NCBI GenBank assembly: GCA_015069465.1
Contig: SVIO01000009.1
Span: 1 to 61,372 of the forward strand
Direction of reading: 5' to 3'
From: Clostridiales bacterium
Lineage (GTDB): Bacteria > Bacillota > Clostridia > Christensenellales > Borkfalkiaceae
DNA: 61,372 nt
Every line of letters begins with the position of its first letter. The stretch's first letter is position 1. The translations under genes and the position numbers were made by a program. Below the pieces are notes generated by a model that was given only the letters and a program-made list of their open reading frames with translations, did no database searches and was not told the DNA's origin. Positions 58,572-61,372 of the stretch are shown piece by piece.

Positions 58572-60374
58572 TTATTTATCAATTTTATTTAATACTGAAT
58601 CAATACCACTTGCATCTGCATTATCGATTATCTTTGCAAATAATCCGTGCAAGTATGCCGATGGCGAATCAAAAAGTTCACTATCAATTTTTTGATTATA
58701 TGCCTTAACAATAAAGTCTCTTTTGTTTTGTCCTGCCGACTTAACTGCAATAGGCGTATTCTTTTCGATAGGTAAATACTCTATCCAAGGAACAGGCACT
58801 AAGTGGGTTTTTCCATCTCCACCAAACACAGGGATAAAATCTACTCTGTGGTGTGCTTCATAAGAACTAGCATTTATCATAACGATATCGGTTTGGTTTT
58901 TGGTTTTTACTAAACTTGCCTTTAGCATAACGCTCGTTGCACTTCCCTGTGGCGCAAAATGATGCGTGCCTATGGCATTTGCCAAAACTTCGTGCTCATA
59001 ATTAGAATAATTTGCATCATATCTATCTAACGGCTCAAACACCATGCTCGGCTCTTGCTGATAGGTTGGAATTGTAAGAAGTGGTGCAAAATCAAAGTAT
59101 ATGCTCTTAAAAAAGTTGTTGTTTCTATTTATAAACTTTTGTTTAGCATCATCGATATCATATGAGCAATAATTTTCGCCATCGGTATTCATATCCCACA
59201 TTTGTGCGTGTTCGCTTTCTATGTAGTTGTGTTTTCCCCTTTTGGTAAAATAAAAATCATCGCCATACCCCACGCTTGAACGCAAAAGGTTAACCATATT
59301 AACTTGTGCGAGTGGAGAGAATAGATATCTAAACTGAACTTCGTTATCTCTATCTGTTGCGCCAAACAAAACATCAAACTCTGAGTTGGTCATTTCGGTA
59401 AACGCACTTGCCGTTTTGGTGGCTTTTTCAGACTTTCTCTTTAGTTTCTTTTCGCCCTTTCTAACCTTTTTTTCAATTTCCTTTTCAGTAAGCCTTTCCA
59501 CATGCCCATATTTTCTTGAAAAGTTTAAGTCGGGCGCACTTTGACTTCCATAACTTAGTCCCGTTCCATAATTATATTCGGGATAAGGCTTTATAACGGT
59601 TGCGTGCAAGGTGTCGGTATGGTGCACCCTTCTAAGCCTTCCATCACTATCCCTTTCAACAGTGGTCCAATGAATAACAAGGCTACCCACATAAGGCTTT
59701 GTTCCCATATAATGATTTAAGTATCGATAGAAAACGAAAGGGTTTTCAAAAAGCCTTCCAGAAACCGTATCAACAACCGAGCGATTTTGGTCTATTTGGT
59801 CGATGAAATCGTAATTTTTATTAAAATCAGCGTGAAGTTTGCCATCATAATGCTTGTTAAACTTTATGCTAGGCATTGTTTTTTCTATAAGATTAAAGGT
59901 GTCGTACTCGGAAAATAAGGCATTAAGTGGTGCCATTTGACCTTGTGCTTCTTCTAAAATCGCCAAAGCCTTTTGATGTTCTATATCTTTTTGACCTTTT
60001 AATTGTTTAATAATGATGTTTATTTTTTTAGTTATTAAAAGGATAAAAACAACTGTTAATATCGTGCCAAAAACAGGGCATAAGATTTGTGCCAAGCCTT
60101 CGCCCACTGCTAAACCGATAATAGCCGTTAAAATGCTAACGATTATAAAGAAGATTAAAAAGCCTTTCAAAATTTTGAATTTTGTTAGCCTTCCTTCTAA
60201 ATGGTCAACAATTTTCTTTTGCTTTTTATATTTTATAACAGTTTTTCTGTTTTCTTCAGTGTCAACGCCTGATTTTTTAACTAATTCTTCAAAATATTCT
60301 TTTGTGTTTTTATCGTGTAGCGCTTTTGCCGTGTTTTCATAAAATTTTAAGGGCTCAAGCATTAAGTTTTCCAT
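58572..60374 (-). CDS. Uncharacterised 600-aa membrane protein, partner of LemA
   Basis: Residues 1-65 are charged helix, then two membrane helices at about 68-90 and 95-115, a coiled segment, and a large soluble domain (150-600) rich in aromatic residues (SLVIHWTTVERDSDGRLRRV near 240, NYGTGLSYGSQSAPDLNF near 280). I recognise no domain. A Lys-rich stretch (about 310-335) precedes the second half. It is cotranscribed with lemA from a consensus promoter (60404-60432). LemA is often paired with membrane proteins of unknown function; this may be such a partner. Confidence 0.65.
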   Translation of the reverse strand: MENLMLEPLKFYENTAKALHDKNTKEYFEELVKKSGVDTEENRKTVIKYKKQKKIVDHLEGRLTKFKILKGFLIFFIIVSILTAIIGLAVGEGLAQILCPVFGTILTVVFILLITKKINIIIKQLKGQKDIEHQKALAILEEAQGQMAPLNALFSEYDTFNLIEKTMPSIKFNKHYDGKLHADFNKNYDFIDQIDQNRSVVDTVSGRLFENPFVFYRYLNHYMGTKPYVGSLVIHWTTVERDSDGRLRRVHHTDTLHATVIKPYPEYNYGTGLSYGSQSAPDLNFSRKYGHVERLTEKEIEKKVRKGEKKLKRKSEKATKTASAFTEMTNSEFDVLFGATDRDNEVQFRYLFSPLAQVNMVNLLRSSVGYGDDFYFTKRGKHNYIESEHAQMWDMNTDGENYCSYDIDDAKQKFINRNNNFFKSIYFDFAPLLTIPTYQQEPSMVFEPLDRYDANYSNYEHEVLANAIGTHHFAPQGSATSVMLKASLVKTKNQTDIVMINASSYEAHHRVDFIPVFGGDGKTHLVPVPWIEYLPIEKNTPIAVKSAGQNKRDFIVKAYNQKIDSELFDSPSAYLHGLFAKIIDNADASGIDSVLNKIDK

Positions 60375-60403
60375 AGTAAAACCCCAAACTCTTTTATATA
60401 TAC

Positions 60404-60432
60404 ATTATATAATAATACCAAAAAAAAGTCAA
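60404..60432 (-). promoter_or_regulatory. Promoter of the lemA operon
   Basis: TTGACT (60427-60432), 17 bases, TATAAT (60404-60409) on the minus strand. Confidence 0.75.
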
Positions 60433-60497
60433 TGTGCTTTTCAAATAAAAAACGCCACACTTTAATCTAGCATGACGGTTATTATCCATAAAAATAA

Positions 60498-60523
60498 AAA
60501 GGTGCAGAAAACTCTGCACCTTT
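60498..60523 (-). terminator. Terminator of tuf
   Basis: Perfect 11-bp stem AAAGGTGCAGA / TCTGCACCTTT with an AAAC loop, downstream of the EF-Tu stop codon. Confidence 0.75.
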
Positions 60524-60554
60524 AATTATTTGGTTTTTTTCTTAAAAGGGTTAA

Positions 60555-61372
60555 TTACTTAACGATTTTAGAAACAACGCCTGAACCTACAGTTCTGCCA
60601 CCTTCACGGATAGCGAATCTTAAACCTTCTTCCATAGCGATAGGTGTGATAAGTTCAACGTCCATTTTGATGTTGTCGCCTGGCATTACCATTTCAACAC
60701 CTTCAGGTAATTTGATTGAACCTGTAACGTCTGTTGTTCTGAAATAGAATTGTGGACGATAGTTGTTGAAGAATGGAGTATGACGGCCACCTTCTTCTTT
60801 AGTTAAGATATACACTTGACCTTCGAATACTGTGTGTGGTTTAACTGAACCTGGTTTAGCAATAACTTGACCACGTTCAATATCTTTCTTGTCGATACCA
60901 CGAAGAAGAGCACCAACGTTGTCACCTGCTTGAGCTTCGTCAAGAAGTTTTCTGAACATTTCAAGACCTGTGATAACTGTGTTTCTTGATTCTTCTTGTA
61001 AACCAACGATTTCAGCTGGGTCGTTAACGTGTGCAACACCTCTTTCTACTCTACCAGTAGCAACTGTACCACGACCAGAGATTGTGAATACGTCTTCTAC
61101 AGGAAGTAAGAATGGTTTAGCATCGTCTCTTTCTGGAGCTGGGATATAAGAGTCAACAGCGTCCATAAGTTCTTTAATGCATTGTGTTTCAGGTGCGTTT
61201 GTAACAGCGTCGCCTTCGTTAGCTTGAGCGCATTCAAGAGCTTTTAAAGCTGAACCCTTGATGATTGGTGTATCATCGCCTGGGAAGCCATATTCAGAGA
61301 GAAGTTCTCTGATTTCCATTTCAACGAGTTCCAAAAGTTCTGGGTCGTCGAGTTGGTCACATTTGTTCATAA
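60555..61372 (-). CDS. tuf: Elongation factor Tu, C-terminal part (5' end outside window)
   Basis: About 271 residues of EF-Tu are present, from the NKCD guanine-specificity motif of the G domain to the end. The chain continues with domain 2 ([17 protein letters not shown]) and domain 3 ([19 protein letters not shown]), ending in SGVVSKIVK. The apparent start methionine is only an internal residue; the gene continues past the right edge. EF-Tu delivers aminoacyl-tRNA to the ribosome. Neighbouring genes upstream are not visible. Confidence 0.97.
   Translation of the reverse strand, partial: MNKCDQLDDPELLELVEMEIRELLSEYGFPGDDTPIIKGSALKALECAQANEGDAVTNAPETQCIKELMDAVDSYIPAPERDDAKPFLLPVEDVFTISGRGTVATGRVERGVAHVNDPAEIVGLQEESRNTVITGLEMFRKLLDEAQAGDNVGALLRGIDKKDIERGQVIAKPGSVKPHTVFEGQVYILTKEEGGRHTPFFNNYRPQFYFRTTDVTGSIKLPEGVEMVMPGDNIKMDVELITPIAMEEGLRFAIREGGRTVGSGVVSKIVK

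Overview
The window is a low-G+C bacterial chromosome segment, probably from an uncultured member of the Bacillota (Clostridia-like). The evidence is the gene content: AddAB recombination nuclease, a CpsB/CpsD tyrosine phosphatase/kinase pair, UPF0340, an SpoIIQ-like M23 protein, a Gly-X-Y collagen-like surface protein, many lipobox lipoproteins, and strong sigma-A promoters of the form TTGACA-N17-TATAAT. Most genes lie on the minus strand.

Layout. 1-430: the 5' end of a 23S rRNA gene leaving the window leftward, with its own promoter and no 16S upstream. 574-6093: housekeeping genes (UPF0340, Mn-type CDF exporter, FliB-like protein, RluA, MscL) plus a small repressor/membrane-protein module with a perfect operator. 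6249-15508: a type IV pilus locus on the minus strand (PilB, PilC, PilD, PilM, three minor prepilins, the major pilin, a giant prepilin fused to a beta-helix, and two small membrane proteins). 15852-16664: MscS. 16860-18817: a compact PRTase-DprA-HAD cassette. 19025-26224: a candidate 7.2 kb island between 44-bp direct repeats. It holds a 214-aa HEPN-like protein, an unknown 268-aa/812-aa pair with a membrane-anchored partner, an HTH-DUF3990 (ADP-ribosyltransferase-like) toxin with its partner, and an IS3-family transposase. The right repeat lies 2 bases from the 3' end of a tRNA-fMet gene.

26417-37777: TilS, an AbrB-controlled ABC-2 exporter, a thioesterase, the collagen-like protein, a secreted metallo-beta-lactamase-fold protein, patatin, a small exporter, a TtcA-like thiolase, and an operon of peptidase S51, QueH and an AEC transporter, then CpsB. 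37780-53345: CpsD, unknown proteins, surface lipoproteins (InlB-type repeats, BspA-type LRR, M1-like peptidase), AddAB, and the SpoIIQ-like pair. 53379-61372: an unknown Rossmann-like protein, HU, the CopA/CopZ copper pair, LemA with a 600-aa membrane partner, and the C-terminal part of EF-Tu running off the right edge.

The most notable points are four genes whose -10 box lies exactly six bases before the start codon (apparently leaderless mRNAs), the pilin/beta-helix fusion, and the stretch 16860-26049, which looks like a defence or conflict island containing a gene cluster I cannot assign to any known system.
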